Assembly (NCBI GenBank): GCA_014529385.2
Contig: CM043947.1
Coordinates: 128,385,391 to 128,449,390, forward strand
Length of the DNA stretch: 64,000 nt
From: Adiantum capillus-veneris
Lineage: Eukaryota; Streptophyta; Polypodiopsida; Polypodiales; Pteridaceae
Direction: 5' to 3'
Each line of letters opens with the position of its first letter. Positions within the stretch are counted from its first letter, which is position 1. The notes under the pieces were generated by a model. The model did no database searches. It saw only the letters and a program-made list of their open reading frames with translations, and was not told the origin of the DNA. This document shows positions 42,915 to 53,559 of the stretch, in pieces. Both the position numbers and the translations under genes were made by a program.

Positions 42915-43345
42915 CTGGAGCGCAGTGAAATTCTCTATAGCAAGATTACCCACATAGCTAATTGGAACCACTCAAAACACCAGGGAAACCACCAGCTCCC
43001 TAGCTGGAACCAAATTCTCGGAGAGTTCACCACACCACCCACACCAAAAACCAAGACACATCAAAACTCCCTTCTAACCCCAACTGCAAGATTAGTGGCT
43101 TGGGAATACTCCATTATGACACTGACTGTCTGATGGATCTTTTATAAAAGAGAGAGAACATAGAAACAATATTCACCTCCACTATCACCTTGATTCTCAC
43201 CTCTAGCTCCCAAAGCTGGTACTACACCTCTTATACACCACCAACTATTCCACACTCTTTGAAGTATCTTTTACTGAGGACGAACACACCTCAACCTGCA
43301 AGAGAGTCCCACGGTTCAGGAAGTACGTGGTTTGATCTTAGAAAG
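42915..43345 (-). repeat. Copy 2 of the ~600-bp dispersed repeat, inverted
   Basis: The reverse complement matches 31880-32488 through phrases such as TTAGAAGGGAGTTTTGATGT, GGTGTGGGTGGTGTGGTGA and AGATCCATCAGACAG, with a TATAAAAGATCC motif near 43140. Divergence is moderate. It forms a long-range inverted repeat with copy 1 about 10.5 kb away. Confidence 0.6.
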
Positions 43346-43349
43346 CACG

Positions 43350-45290
43350 AGGCTTCTAGTTGTGAGAATATCAAGTAGGAGAGACATTTCCTTAAAACAA
43401 GTGATTTTCACCTCAAAACCCCTCTTGAGGAAAATTCAACAGCATTTTGGTAGCTTGGTGTATGTGAAATAACTCTAAGAAGCTTTTGTGAAAATAAAAT
43501 TTTGGATCTTGACTAATATCCATCTCCCATATCTAAACGGGAACGGAAATCACCCAAGCTAGCATCCAAAATTCACTTCGCACAAGGCAAAGTGTCACTG
43601 GCTTCACGAGGAAGAAACAGGGTCTCTAACAACCATAGCTCATCATGGGACAACCACAAAAATTTAGAGGATACCCCATATATTGGTGATCCGTGTCTTT
43701 TTGCATGCTCTGTAGAGTTACATGGGAGCTCTATCTCCTTGTCATCTCACATTCATATGGCCACGCCTCTAATTACACCTGTATAACTTCAAATTTGAAA
43801 ATCAAAAACACAAAAATTCTGCATCAAGAAGACTAGATTCTGATTTTATTGAAATCAGTAAGCCCTCTAATTCATCCTCACACCCAAAATTTAAGAAGGT
43901 AAACCCTAAATCAAGCACCCACAAACCCAAAGACTCGATTCAGGAGAAATCTAGGCAAAAACTGCTAAGATTTGATCATTTTACAAGAGGATATATCAAA
44001 GAAATCCATTAACACGTTTTTCCAGTCCCCATTTCTCTTATTTCCACGACCAAATGAGCTGATATGTCATTTTTTAATCATTTTTCCCAAAAATGGCCTA
44101 CTTTTTACCATTTTTGAGCCATTTTTTGCTTAAAAAAGGCATTTTTTAGCATAAAATCTCAAACGATTTGGGAAAAATTCCAAAATTTGTGGGATTGATC
44201 CTTTTAGCATAAAATCCATGTTTTACTTCAGTTTTGGCCTTTCCATGGTCATCTAACACACCATTGACTGTGACGCCCGAAACCTACTATTTTTGGTAGT
44301 TTTTGCCCGCATAAAATTTTGTAGGCGAGGTATGTACACTGTGATGATGCAGCCCATACACCCACATCCCAAAACCACATTATGCATATTCTAGAAGCAT
44401 TTATCATAAGACCTGCCACACCCAGGGCTCGAACTCCTTAGTAAGGTATGTTCATACAACGGCACCGTATAAAGGCATATATACATCATGTACACTGTGG
44501 CACTTGATCCCATGCATCTAGATCCATGCTAAATGGGTTCATACACAAGATTCCACATCATGGACGTGCCACGACATGACATCCACCCCCTCTAGAGTGA
44601 GAAGCACCAAGATGCATATGATCAAAGTAATTAAATGCATGCTCCACTTGACCTTCCTGTACATATCTTGTACTTAGGACATTCCAAAACACATCATTTC
44701 AACAAAGCTACTCTTTTGGATCCTTGCCACATGAAGGGCATAGAAAGAGGGTACCATGCTACCACATTTCAACACTTCCCAAGCGTTCTATTTTCAGCCA
44801 AAGAGCATTGCCAGTTTTCACTACTAAGTGCCAAAACAAAGATATTCACAAATGTACAAGTGCATCACTCTCATCCTCAAACTAGAGGAAGGGTAGGGCT
44901 TATTACCTCTATCATGCTTGTCATGTACATCTACATATACATGAGATAGCTTCTTCATTTATGTAGCTAAATCCAAAAACCATTTTTGAAAAAAAGCAGG
45001 ACAGTGCCATTACTTTATGGTTTAAGCTTCCATTTCATTGTCTCTTGCATGCGGACATTAGTTTTGGGCAAGCTCGAAGTGCCACCCGGATTTCCCCATC
45101 CGTAGAGGAGCCCACCTCAGGTCCATGTAGGGATTCATCTAGATTCTTGTGAAAGCAATCAGAGGTGAGCATCCAATTATTTTGTGTAAAATCATATTTC
45201 CATGCAAGCATCTGGATGGTTGTGAAACATCCCTTAGTTTATGAGGAGCTTAAACATTTAAACCATAGTTGCAACTTGCAGGCAATGCGA
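43350..45290. other. Unassigned stretch
   Basis: No convincing coding frame. The phrase TGTGACGCCCGAAACC near 44267 resembles the start of some plant gypsy LTRs, but no LTR partner or coding region supports it. Confidence 0.35.
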
Positions 45291-45295
45291 TATGG

Positions 45296-45298
<3 letters not shown>

Positions 45299-45377
<79 letters not shown>
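45299..45377. repeat. (CT)39 microsatellite
   Basis: Uninterrupted CT run. Confidence 0.97.
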
Positions 45378-45381
<4 letters not shown>

Positions 45382-45479
45382 ATAGTACGTAGGTAATTTT
45401 ATGCTATGTATGTAATTTTAGGGTGCATCACTCCTTTAGAGTCTTGGCTCCACCATGTTGACCACTGACTTGAGACACA

Positions 45480-45481
<2 letters not shown>

Positions 45482-45513
<32 letters not shown>
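45482..45513. repeat. (AC)16 microsatellite
   Basis: Uninterrupted AC run. Confidence 0.95.
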
Positions 45514-45516
<3 letters not shown>

Positions 45517-45712
45517 CTCTCGCTCTCTCATCTAGTAAGTTGCAACATGCAGGTAATTGTATGGTACATTACAATGGATCCCTACTTTGTTTAAGGGGGA
45601 TTACTCGTAAGTCATTTGACCTTTTGCATTTTTTATGAGAAAGTTAGTCTTCTAACTTTTAGTGAAGATATGATTTGTATTGGAAACAGGGTAAAGATTT
45701 ATGGTGGCCTAC

Positions 45713-45715
<3 letters not shown>

Positions 45716-45773
<58 letters not shown>
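45716..45773. repeat. (GA)29 microsatellite
   Basis: Uninterrupted GA run. Confidence 0.97.
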
Positions 45774-45775
<2 letters not shown>

Positions 45776-46119
45776 ACCTGGACTCCAACGAAGTGAGAGA
45801 GTGGGGGGGAACTCCCATAGGCACACATTAAAATCCAAAAACGTTCAAATGCCACATGGAGAACATCCAACAATTCAATTCAATGGTAAAGAAATTGCAA
45901 CAAAAAATCTTCGCTTTTCCTTATGCCCTTATGTATGAGTGTTATATTAATTGACCTCATGAAAACATAAAGCATATAAAATATTAGTGAGAGTTTAGGA
46001 ATTGATCTATTTTTTGTATAAATATATCACTAAAACAAATTACACACTAAAATGATGCATACTATTAAATGAAATAAATACATAATATCTTTATGATAGA
46101 AATGAATATTGAAAATATT

Positions 46120-46610
46120 TAAACCTAATCCCTAATAATAATACATGCACTAAAGTAACAAGGTGACATTTACATATCAAAACAGAAAGTTGAAAAAAAA
46201 TCTTAGTTGTGAATTTCTTTTAAAGCCAATCCCTAATAACAATACATGCACTAAAGTAATAAAGTGACATTTGCATATCAAAACCAAAAGTTGAAAAAAA
46301 AATGAGTGGTGAAAAAATTCTTTCATCTAAGGGAGACACTTATATAAAGGGACCAAATCACAATGATGAAAAGAGACACTTACATTATAAAAGGAAAATA
46401 TAACTTTTATAAAACTTATAAACTAAACAAAGATTTTAAAAACAAAAAAAGTCAAGTCACCATTAAATAAAGAGACCAAATTACAATGATGGAAAGAGAC
46501 ATTTATATTATTAAAAAAATATATAACCTTTATTAAACAGAAAGTTAACTGAGCATTAAAAGAAGGGACCAAGTTGAAATGATGGAAAGACCCATATATA
46601 TTATAAAACA
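46120..46610. repeat. AT-rich short tandem duplications
   Basis: AATCCCTAATAA.AATACATGC occurs at 46127 and 46228 (spacing about 101). GGGACCAAAT-type units with ATGATGGAAAGAGACA recur near 46350, 46480 and 46565. Both sets are diverged. Confidence 0.65.
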
Positions 46611-46619
46611 AGCTCACCT

Positions 46620-47010
46620 AACATGTGTTGCCAATCCGTGATTCTTAATCAACGGTTCAAAAAGTTCACCAATTGTCCACCCACTCTCCTATGGCCTTCT
46701 GAAGGACAAAAAAAAGTTACAAAGTAGCTATAGAGCTATAAGAGAACTCTAGAATGTAGGGCTACAAGACCTAAATGAAGATACAACCATAGGCTACGAA
46801 ATATTTGTACTACCAAGGGATAGTGGATATTGTATATACCAAAAATGAGAAAGGGGAGCCATAGAACTAACTATACATGAGAAGGACTTGTTTTGGTGGT
46901 TTCTTGGGATTGCATTCTTGTAAAAGCTTTATGTAGCGTGGAAATATGGTACCCTTCTCAGTTCAGTTAGTCTTCTAACTTTAATGAGATGGGAAGGTTT
47001 TTACTTTATA
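46620..47010. other. Unassigned AT-rich stretch
   Basis: No gene or repeat recognised. Confidence 0.35.
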
Positions 47011-47015
47011 AATTA

Positions 47016-47045
47016 CTAGTATGTGACCCGTGCGTTGCTACGGCC
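47016..47045 (-). mobile_element. Possible Helitron 3' terminus
   Basis: The minus strand ends in a small hairpin (CCGTAGCAACGCACGG, 4-6 bp stem) followed by GTCACATACTAG, that is, hairpin then CTAG, the 3' layout of plant Helitrons (hairpin then CTRR). The next base is T as expected for an A|T insertion. No 5' end or Rep/helicase gene is linked to it. Confidence 0.35.
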
Positions 47046-47049
47046 AAAG

Positions 47050-47560
47050 AAACATCGCTTCTATTCTTGTAGGGATATCTTCTCTTCCACGTGAAACACT
47101 ATCAATACTCTATTCATACATGTATATTCTATTGCATTTCTAAAAGCAACGCATTACACAACCTCTTGAAGATTCTAACAAACATAAATATATGTAAGAT
47201 TATACAAAGCATTCTTTGATACCAAGCTTGGGAGCTTCTCATAGACATTGTTTTTCATAAGATGCTAGTCCTTGTTCAAAAAACTTAGGATTGCTCTACT
47301 TCTATTGTGGTAGAGAGAGAGAGAGAGAGAGAGTCTCCTCCTTCTAGTGTATCTTGGTTTAGCAATGCTACCAATGTTGATTATATAGATTAGGTAAGTT
47401 AGCATGGTATGAAGAAATGAGAGCCGTTTGGAATCAGTAGCAATAAAGATGTTTTTGAAAATTGAGTGCGTTCTAGAATTGGTTTCAACCATAGGAACAT
47501 AATTGAATTCAATATCTCTCTACTCCACTCTCTTACATACTTCTATCCTTGCGTCTCTTT
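47050..47560. other. Unassigned stretch left of the copia element
   Basis: No gene recognised. A short (GA)n lies near 47311-47332. Confidence 0.4.
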
Positions 47561-47566
47561 TATCAG

Positions 47567-47586
47567 TGTTGAGATGTAGAGAGAAA

Positions 47587-47641
<55 letters not shown>

Positions 47642-47753
47642 GAGACAAGAGACACACCATATACGCTCCCAAAGATTGATTCATATTGAGAACAAGATAC
47701 AAATATATAGGTGAGACCAAGTTGAGTAGAGTGAGCCATATATAGCTCCAACA
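47567..47753 (-). repeat. Copia 3' LTR with expanded GA tract
   Basis: Plus strand runs TGTTGAGATG to GCTCCAACA. It equals the 5' LTR except for a GA run of about 54 bases (47588-47641) that is only about 12 bases in the other LTR, giving 187 against 143 bp. On the minus strand the purine stretch GAGTGGGGG just outside it (47754-47762) is the polypurine tract. Confidence 0.95.
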
Positions 47754-48001
47754 CCCCCACTCAAACAAAGGTCTCTAGCTTTGGATGAAAAAACCCTTGG
47801 GGAGTTCAAGGGAAAAACCCAAGCCCCTATACAATGTGAAAATATGAACCAACGATGATGATGTGAAAGTGAATTGTGCATCTATGTACAAATATTCAAG
47901 TGACTCAGAGATCACAATGTGCAAATGTGGAGTGTGCATAGTGCATGGTACCTAAAAGATTACAATGTCATATGTATAAAGCTATTACAATAGCAAATAA
48001 G

Positions 48002-48493
48002 CTAATCTAGAAAGAGTGAGGCCGAAGCAACTCCAAGCTCCGAGCGCAAGAGGATAAAACGTGACTCGTTGAGGCCTTTGGTCAAAATATCTATAATCAT
48101 CTGGTCACTTGGATAGTGTTCGACCATAATGGTTCCTTTGCGTACTTCATACCTGACATAATGATAATGGACAACAATGTGCTTTGACTTATTATGTTGA
48201 ACATAGTCTTTTGCAAGACTAATAGCACTTTGGTTGTCACACCACAAGGGTGTGCTAGAAAGAGGAGAGTGACCAATATCAACCAGCATTTGTCGAAGCC
48301 AAATCAACTCACGAGCTGCAAGTGATGCCGCAACATATTCTGACTCAATCGTAGAAATTGCAACACAACTCTTGCTGGTCCAAGAAACAAGACAACCATT
48401 TATAAAGAAGCAATTTCCACTAGTAGATCGCATAGATAAATGTGAGCTTGCCCAGTCTACATTTGTGTAACCCAAAAGAGAAAGAGATTGCAT
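48002..48493 (-). pseudogene. Copia RNase H domain
   Basis: The minus-strand frame (163 codons) contains GYTNVDWASSHLSMRSTSGN, VAISTIESEYVAASLAAREL, IWLRQMLVDIG, LWCDNQSAISLAKD and HYPSDQMIIDILTKGL. These match the copia RNase H core with acidic residues in VDW, IESEY, CDNQSA and SDQ. It is nearly intact. It is separated from the preceding tail (48742-48500) by one stop near 48515. Confidence 0.9.
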
Positions 48494-48499
48494 AGAATC

Positions 48500-48742
48500 C
48501 GATGTGAGTTGTCGTCAATAGACTAAACCAAAATCTGTAGTGCCTTTCAAGTATTTCAATACACGCTTTGCAGCAGACCAATGCTTAAGAGAAGGACATG
48601 CAAGATGTTGTCCAAGATAATTAGCAGCAAACAGAATATCAGGACGAGTGTTCATGCCAACAAACTGCAGACATCCAATCAAGTTAGCATAAGGTTGATT
48701 TGTGACAAGTTGACTGCCATTGTCAGAAGTGTTCTTCGTAGG
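48500..48742 (-). pseudogene. Copia RT C-terminal tail
   Basis: The minus strand carries MPTKNTSDNGSQLV, YANLIGCLQFVGMNTRPDIL, FAANYLGQHLACPSLKHWSA and AKRVLKYLKGTTDFGLVY, the conserved stretch between RT and RNase H in copia. Before MPTKN the copia sequence stops abruptly at about 48742, where CACTA-like sequence starts; the RT palm with YVDD is missing. Confidence 0.85.
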
Positions 48743-48779
48743 CATATCGACGCTAAGAGTTTGGGGGAAAAAAAGCCGA

Positions 48780-48905
48780 ACCCGCGCGAAGGGGCCATTT
48801 TCGCCCTCAACGCGCGTGTTCTCAGATCTTGGCCGGGCAACATACACAACGCCCGGACCTCATCAATCTCCTCCATGGTCAATAGTCTAACCGGGCGTTG
48901 TGCAT
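48780..48905. repeat. GC-rich inverted repeats near the lost CACTA 2 end
   Basis: CACAACGCCCGG (48845-48856) and CCGGGCGTTGTG (48891-48902) are perfect inverses with a 34-base loop. The flanking CGCGCGAAGGGGCC and CCCTCAACGCGCG (near 48783 and 48813) look like a second, imperfect pair. Confidence 0.6.
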
Positions 48906-49084
48906 GTCGAGCCAAAGTGACCTGGATCGTCTAATGCAGCCTCTGACTTCATTTGACCAGCTCAAAATACATTCGAAGCTCAACTCTCACCTTTACACAT
49001 GAAAGTCCTCTAGGGAGCAACAACAGCGCCGTCGTTGCTCTTAGAGACAAGCTTCCTCCTCAAAAAAGGTTGGGCGGGGGCATA

Positions 49085-50020
49085 TAACAAGTCGTAGGTC
49101 AAACGGATAGAAGAAACGCCCAAAATACAAGCTGTTTTTAAAGTCCGATTGGGTTTTTCTACGAGAAAACGCAAACGGACTTCATAAACGGCTTCTACTC
49201 CGTAAGTCAAATCCGGTTGTGTTTTTCTATGGAAAAACGCAAACGGACTTTGGAAATGGCTTCTATGCCTACTGAAACCATCCGTAGTCCATTAGGTAGT
49301 CTTAAGGCAATGTCAAGAGCGTGTATGGCAAGTCGTAGGTCAAACGGACAAAAGAAACATCAAATACACAAGCCGTAGGTCAAATCCAGTTGCGTTTTTC
49401 TACGAAAAAACGCAGACGGTCTTTGGAAACTCATTATATGCCTACCGAAACCATCCGTAGTCCATTAGGTAGTCTTTAGGCAATGTCAAGAGCGCGTATG
49501 GCAACCCGTAGGTCAAACGGATAGAAGAAACGCCAAAATATACACAAGCCGTAGGTCAAATCCGATTGCCTTTTTGTACGGAAAAACGCAGACGGACTTC
49601 GGAAACTGATTCTACGCTTACCGAAACCATCCGTAGTCCATTAAGTAGTCTTAAGGCAATGTCAAAACCGTGTATGGCAAGCCGTAGGTTAAACGGACAG
49701 AATAAACGTCAAATACACAAGCCGTAGGTCAAATCCGGTTGCGTTTTTCTACGGAAAAACGCAAACGGACTTCGGAAATGGCTTCTATGCCTACTGAAAC
49801 CATCCGTAGATGATTAAGTAGTCTTCAGGAAATGTCAAGAACACTTATGGCAAGCCGTAGGTCAAACGGATAGAAAAAATGCCAAATACACAAGCCGTAG
49901 GTCAAATCCGGTTGCATTTTTCTACGGAAAAACGTAAGCGGACTTCGGAAATGGCTTCTATGCCTACCGAAACCATCCGTAGTTCATTAAGTAGTCTTAA
50001 AGCAATTTCAAGAGCGTGTA
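49085..50020. repeat. 173-bp tandem array in CACTA 2, about 5 copies
   Basis: CCATCCGTAG begins at 49278, 49451, 49627, 49800 and 49973 (spacings 173, 176, 173, 173). Each unit carries a hairpin TTGCGTTTTTC-TACG-GAAAAACGCAA (11-bp arms, 4-base loop), and CGTAGGTCAAACGGA and CAAGCCGTAGGTCAAATCCG phrases. The array sits where the transposase core should be. Confidence 0.92.
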
Positions 50021-50053
50021 ATGCAACGCAATGCAACGGTCGCAATGCAACGG

Positions 50054-50493
50054 TACGCAGAGATGGAAACAAACTTGTGCAAATAGATTCTACAAAAGTT
50101 TGGACAGATGCGAGCGACACATTTGCTCTCCCTGAACATTGCGAGCAAGTGGTCTTTGTACCGGACCCTCGAGAGAGACAATTGTGCTTTGTGGTTCAGG
50201 TTGCTCCAAGAAATAAACAAGTATTTGAAGGGCAAGATCTCCTGGAGGAAAGTCAGTCAGACGACGTCCATACTACTGTGACATTAGATCAGATGGACGA
50301 AGGTATGGCAGAGGAAGCTGACAGATATACGAGGGATGACGCAGACGAGCCATAATTGACACTTGTAGATGAAGATAAAATGGATGAAGACAATCTGCCA
50401 GAACGAGTTGGGACAGAGTTATGTTTGCAATTAGAGATAGACGATGATACGGTGCAAGATCTTATCGATGATGCCTCACTCGTCGAGGCCTAG
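50054..50493 (+). pseudogene. CACTA 2 TNP2 tail with DUF4216
   Basis: After the array, the plus strand reads GNKLVQIDSTKVWTDASDTF, ALPEHCEQVVFVPDPRERQL and CFVVQVAPRNKQVFEG, the end of DUF4216 as in CACTA 1 (KVWTD, VVQVAPRNKQV). A stop at 50353 (after DDADEP) is premature; the frame continues in the same register with an acidic tail, VGTELCLQLEIDDDTVQDL, ending at 50493. The N-terminal and catalytic parts of the transposase are gone, so there is no working transposase. Confidence 0.75.
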
Positions 50494-50600
50494 GCCTGTA
50501 AGTGTTTGTGTGAAGACGTTGATTTAAAATTAAGCTTAAAGTTAATTTAAACAATTGTGTTCTGACGCTTTATTTTACTTTCTTTGTGCAGGACTTTAGT

Positions 50601-51896
50601 ATGGCAGACCAGTTTCCAGATCCCGCTTCTATGAGTGCAGATGCATTCATGGGCTTCGTTACACGGATGACGCCTGCTCAGATAGCAGAGGCTTCTCAGT
50701 ACTGGGTAGCCAGAGGCACGGGTACTACGCCTTCGGGCTTCACACATGAGGGTACGACGCCTAGGGAGGGGACACCTGGGGGGGGGGGGGGGGGGGGGGG
50801 GACGCCTATGGGTACGATGCCTGCTTCTCCCATCACGGCCTCTTCGACACCTAGGGGTGGGGCAGAGGCGGGTAATGCTCATCTTCGTAGCACAGGTGCA
50901 TTCGCCGATCTCGACGATCGTCAAGTGGAGGTGGTGGTTGCTCTGGAGGAGGGTCCACAGATGCTTCGACCCCTCCTCGCTCATGACCCCCGTCCTATCC
51001 AGGCGCACCTCTCGACACACCTCTTGGCACATCTCAGACGCCTTGGGGGGCACACGATCCTAGTGCCTCCAAGCTCTATATTGTATGGGAAGATGGTTCT
51101 GTTGACATGGATAGAGTCGGGACTGAGATGAGACAGCGGATTCGCCTGCTCGCGGAGCTACAATTTTCGACCAGCATTCTGACGTCTTGGGGTGAGCAGG
51201 AAAAGGACAAAGTCACTTACATAGTGGAGACCATCCTGAGAGAGTACCAACCTGCTCCGGGTTCTGACGTTGTTCCGAGGAGGTGGATCAAGGGTGTTGC
51301 ACGGGACACCGTGAAACATCGACGAGATGCAGCTCGGAAGGCTTTCAAGAACGGCTCGCTGAAGCCTTCGGACATCCCACACAAGACGTGGCTGCAGATC
51401 AGGGAGGATGAGCGGACAGCGACCACGCGGTTCAGACAACAGCGTGAAGCCACGCAGATACAACAGATGACCAGGGGACATCTCATCTTGGCAGCGGAGG
51501 CTTCGACACCTTTCGCTATGAATTTGTGAGTTTCTAATCTAATCTTAACTATGGCGTTTTTTAAAACGCGATGAATCATGTATTCTTATTAATTTGATTT
51601 TTGTATAAACGCAGAATCTTGCGATGCATCGAGCCCCGACACGTCAGGAGGAGTCAGATGGATATCGCAGAGGTATCTATGAAGTATTGAATGATCTTGA
51701 TGCTTCAGGAGAGCCTGTAGACTGGGAGGCCTTACAGTCTCGCTGGTCGCTTGAGGTGAGATGTTAATATGTGTGAGTTGATTGAATTAAGTAATTATAT
51801 GTGAAGTAATATCAATACTAATTTTGTGAGTTGTCCTATGTGTAGGTTGTGACGCCTAGTCATCAGTGGACCGGATTTCATATATATGCTTTGTGA
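50601..51896 (+). pseudogene. CACTA 2 second gene, spliced, two or three frameshifts
   Basis: Upstream is a good acceptor (TTTGTGCAG, ends 50591), then ATG at 50601 (MADQFPDPASMSADAFMGFV). A Gly-rich run over a poly-G tract (50777-50800) follows. The frame changes near 50915, a TGA interrupts at 50984, then the real frame runs SKLYIVWEDGSVDMDRVGTE, WGEQEKDKVTYIVETILREY and IKGVARDTVKHRRDAARKAF. Another shift precedes HLGSGGFDTFRYEF. Intron 51526-51614 (GTGAGT..CGCAG) leads to an exon with RAPTRQEESDGYRRGIYEVL and DWEALQSRWSLE, donor at 51756. The last exon (51846-51896) gives VVTPSHQWTGFHIYAL. CACTA 1 shares the motifs and first intron. Confidence 0.75.
51526..51614 (+). other. Intron in the CACTA 2 second gene
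   Basis: Donor GTGAGTTT at 51526 directly after the FRYEF codons, acceptor AAACGCAG at 51614. The intron in CACTA 1 (33924-34008, minus) occupies the same place after FRHDF. Confidence 0.65.
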
Positions 51897-51949
51897 GACA
51901 TAGACACGCTTCTGTGTCTCCTTTTGTATAGACATATATATATGGTTAT

Positions 51950-52240
51950 GATTATTGTTCAGATAGTTATTTTTTTTCTTATGGTTATGGTTATTGTCAT
52001 TGTCATTGTATAGACATGGTTATTTCTACTATTCTTGTATAGACATAGTTATGGTTCAGGTTTTGTTTATGGTTATGTTCAACTTTCTAGTTATGCTTAT
52101 GGTTATTGTTAATTTTGTTTTTGATTATGATCAAAGTGGTTATGGTCGGTTATGGTGTTAAGTTATGGTTATGCTTTTAAGTTATAGTTATGGTTCGTTA
52201 TGGTTATGCTTTTAAGTTATGGTTATGGTTCGTTATGGTC
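51950..52240. repeat. ATGGTT/TTATGG-rich tract in CACTA 2
   Basis: Irregular repeats of TTATGGTTATGG and GTTATGCTTTTAAG follow the last exon. They mirror the ACCATA tract of CACTA 1. Confidence 0.75.
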
Positions 52241-52387
52241 ATTGGCCTTAAATATCATGTGAGATCCTACATGGATAGCATATAGGAGGCGTATACATGA
52301 TATATATATTTTTAAAAGTTTATGTAAAAACGAAGGGAACTCTGCCGAAATTTCTGCGGGAGCACGGTTGATTTTGGTGCTGCTCGC

Positions 52388-52480
52388 TTTCTTGGGCAGA
52401 GGGCAGGAAGTCTGGCTGTGGTGGCTGTGTCCATCTTTTCACTGGGCACAGGCTAGGCTACCTGCCCTCTGCCCAAGAAA
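52388..52480. repeat. 20-bp perfect inverted repeat (hairpin)
   Basis: TTTCTTGGGCAGAGGGCAGG (52388-52407) and its exact reverse complement (52461-52480) are separated by 53 bases. A related phrase (TTTTTTGGGCAGAGAGGGC) lies near the left end of CACTA 1 (33283-33302). Confidence 0.9.
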
Positions 52481-52690
52481 TATTTTTTCTGTTATGGTCG
52501 TCGATATCCGCATCGCTATCTGCGTCTATATCAGCTTCTACATACGCGTCGCTATCTGCGTCGCCAATAAACCCTTTCCACGCGTATATCGACGCTCTTT
52601 GCAACAGTTTCACAGGGATGCATGTAGCGCGGCGTATAGCGACGTTAAGCGTCGCTATATACGTCGATAACACCTTTTTTTGTTGTAGTG

Positions 52691-53534
52691 AATATCCAAT
52701 AAAAATAACTTTAAGACTAGGAGCATCAAGCTTTGTTCGTGTTTCTTTGGGAACATGAATATAAGCAATACATCCAAAGGTTCGAAAATGAGATACAGAA
52801 GGAATGTCACCTGTCCATGCTGTGATGGGTATCTTACCAGAGGGTGCAGTAGTAGGAAGATGATTCTGAATAAATACTGCTATCAAAGTAGCTTCAGCCA
52901 AGAAAACACGAGATAAGCCAGAATAAATCAGCATGCATCTTACAGCATTCAGAATAGTGCGATTCTTTCGTTCAGCAACACCGTTCTGTTGAGGCAAATA
53001 TGGAATAGTATGTTCATGATGAATTCCATTGTCAACACAGTAACTCACAAACTCTCGAGAAACATATTCGCCTCCATTGTCACTACGAAGCTTCTTAAGG
53101 CGACGACCAGTTTGAAGTTCCGCAGCCTTGTGGAATGGTTTGAAAACTGAGGCTTCAGATTTTTGTCTAAGTAAAAATGCAGTCGTATACCTTGAGAAAT
53201 CATCAATGAAAGTAATGAAGTAGCGATATTGTGATCTCGAAGAAGGCAGAAGTCCACATATATCAGTATGAACAAGATCCAATATGTCATGAGAATGAGT
53301 TGTATTTGAAAGAGGAAAGGGTATACGATTGTGTTTCCCAAGAGCACAAAATTCACAAATTCCCATATGGGGATGGGCTTTAAGATCCATGCCATGAACA
53401 AGATCACGACGTTGAAGATCAAGAAGTTTTGAGAAATCAGCATAAACAAAACGGTGATCCCTTACTTTGCAATCATAATCACCTGGAGCAGTGACAACAT
53501 TTGCTACAGCATCGTTGAGAGAGAGTTCAAACAA
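52691..53534 (-). pseudogene. Copia integrase, long intact frame
   Basis: Integrase joins element DNA to the target. From the minus-strand start at 53534 the frame holds the pre-integrase zinc region (HMGICEFCALGKHNRIPFP), core VHTDICGLLPSSR with the first Asp, LRSDNGGEYVSREFVSYCVD with the second Asp, PQQNGVAERKN with the Glu, and VSHFRTFGCIAYIHVPKETR near the end. It reads without a stop to LDAPSLKVIFIGYS, where the CACTA 2 terminus starts (52690). It is the best-preserved coding unit in the window. The peptide after FIGYS comes from CACTA sequence. Confidence 0.93.
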
Positions 53535-53559
53535 ATCACCATTTCGAGGAGCAGTGGCT

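Larger units (their letters stand above)
48742..52690 (+). mobile_element. CACTA transposon 2, left end lost
   Basis: The right end, on the minus strand, reads CACTACAACAAAAAAAGG and abuts copia integrase at 52691. Inside it are subterminal repeats (GCGTCGCTATCTGCGTCG-like, 52500-52670), a 20-bp inverted repeat, an ATGGTT-rich tract, the second CACTA gene, a DUF4216 remnant and a 173-bp array. GC content is well above the host copia. No CACTA terminus is seen near 48742, where only a subterminal-like phrase (CATATCGACGCT) occurs. A deletion therefore took the left terminus together with the copia RT. Confidence 0.85.

Noticed and set aside
44260-44460. Possible gypsy LTR start TGTGACGCCCGAAACC
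   Set aside because: No primer site, partner LTR or coding region nearby; kept only as a remark in the unassigned stretch.
50547-51053. 168-codon minus-strand frame
   Set aside because: Antisense shadow of the CACTA 2 second gene; its Pro run comes from the poly-G tract.
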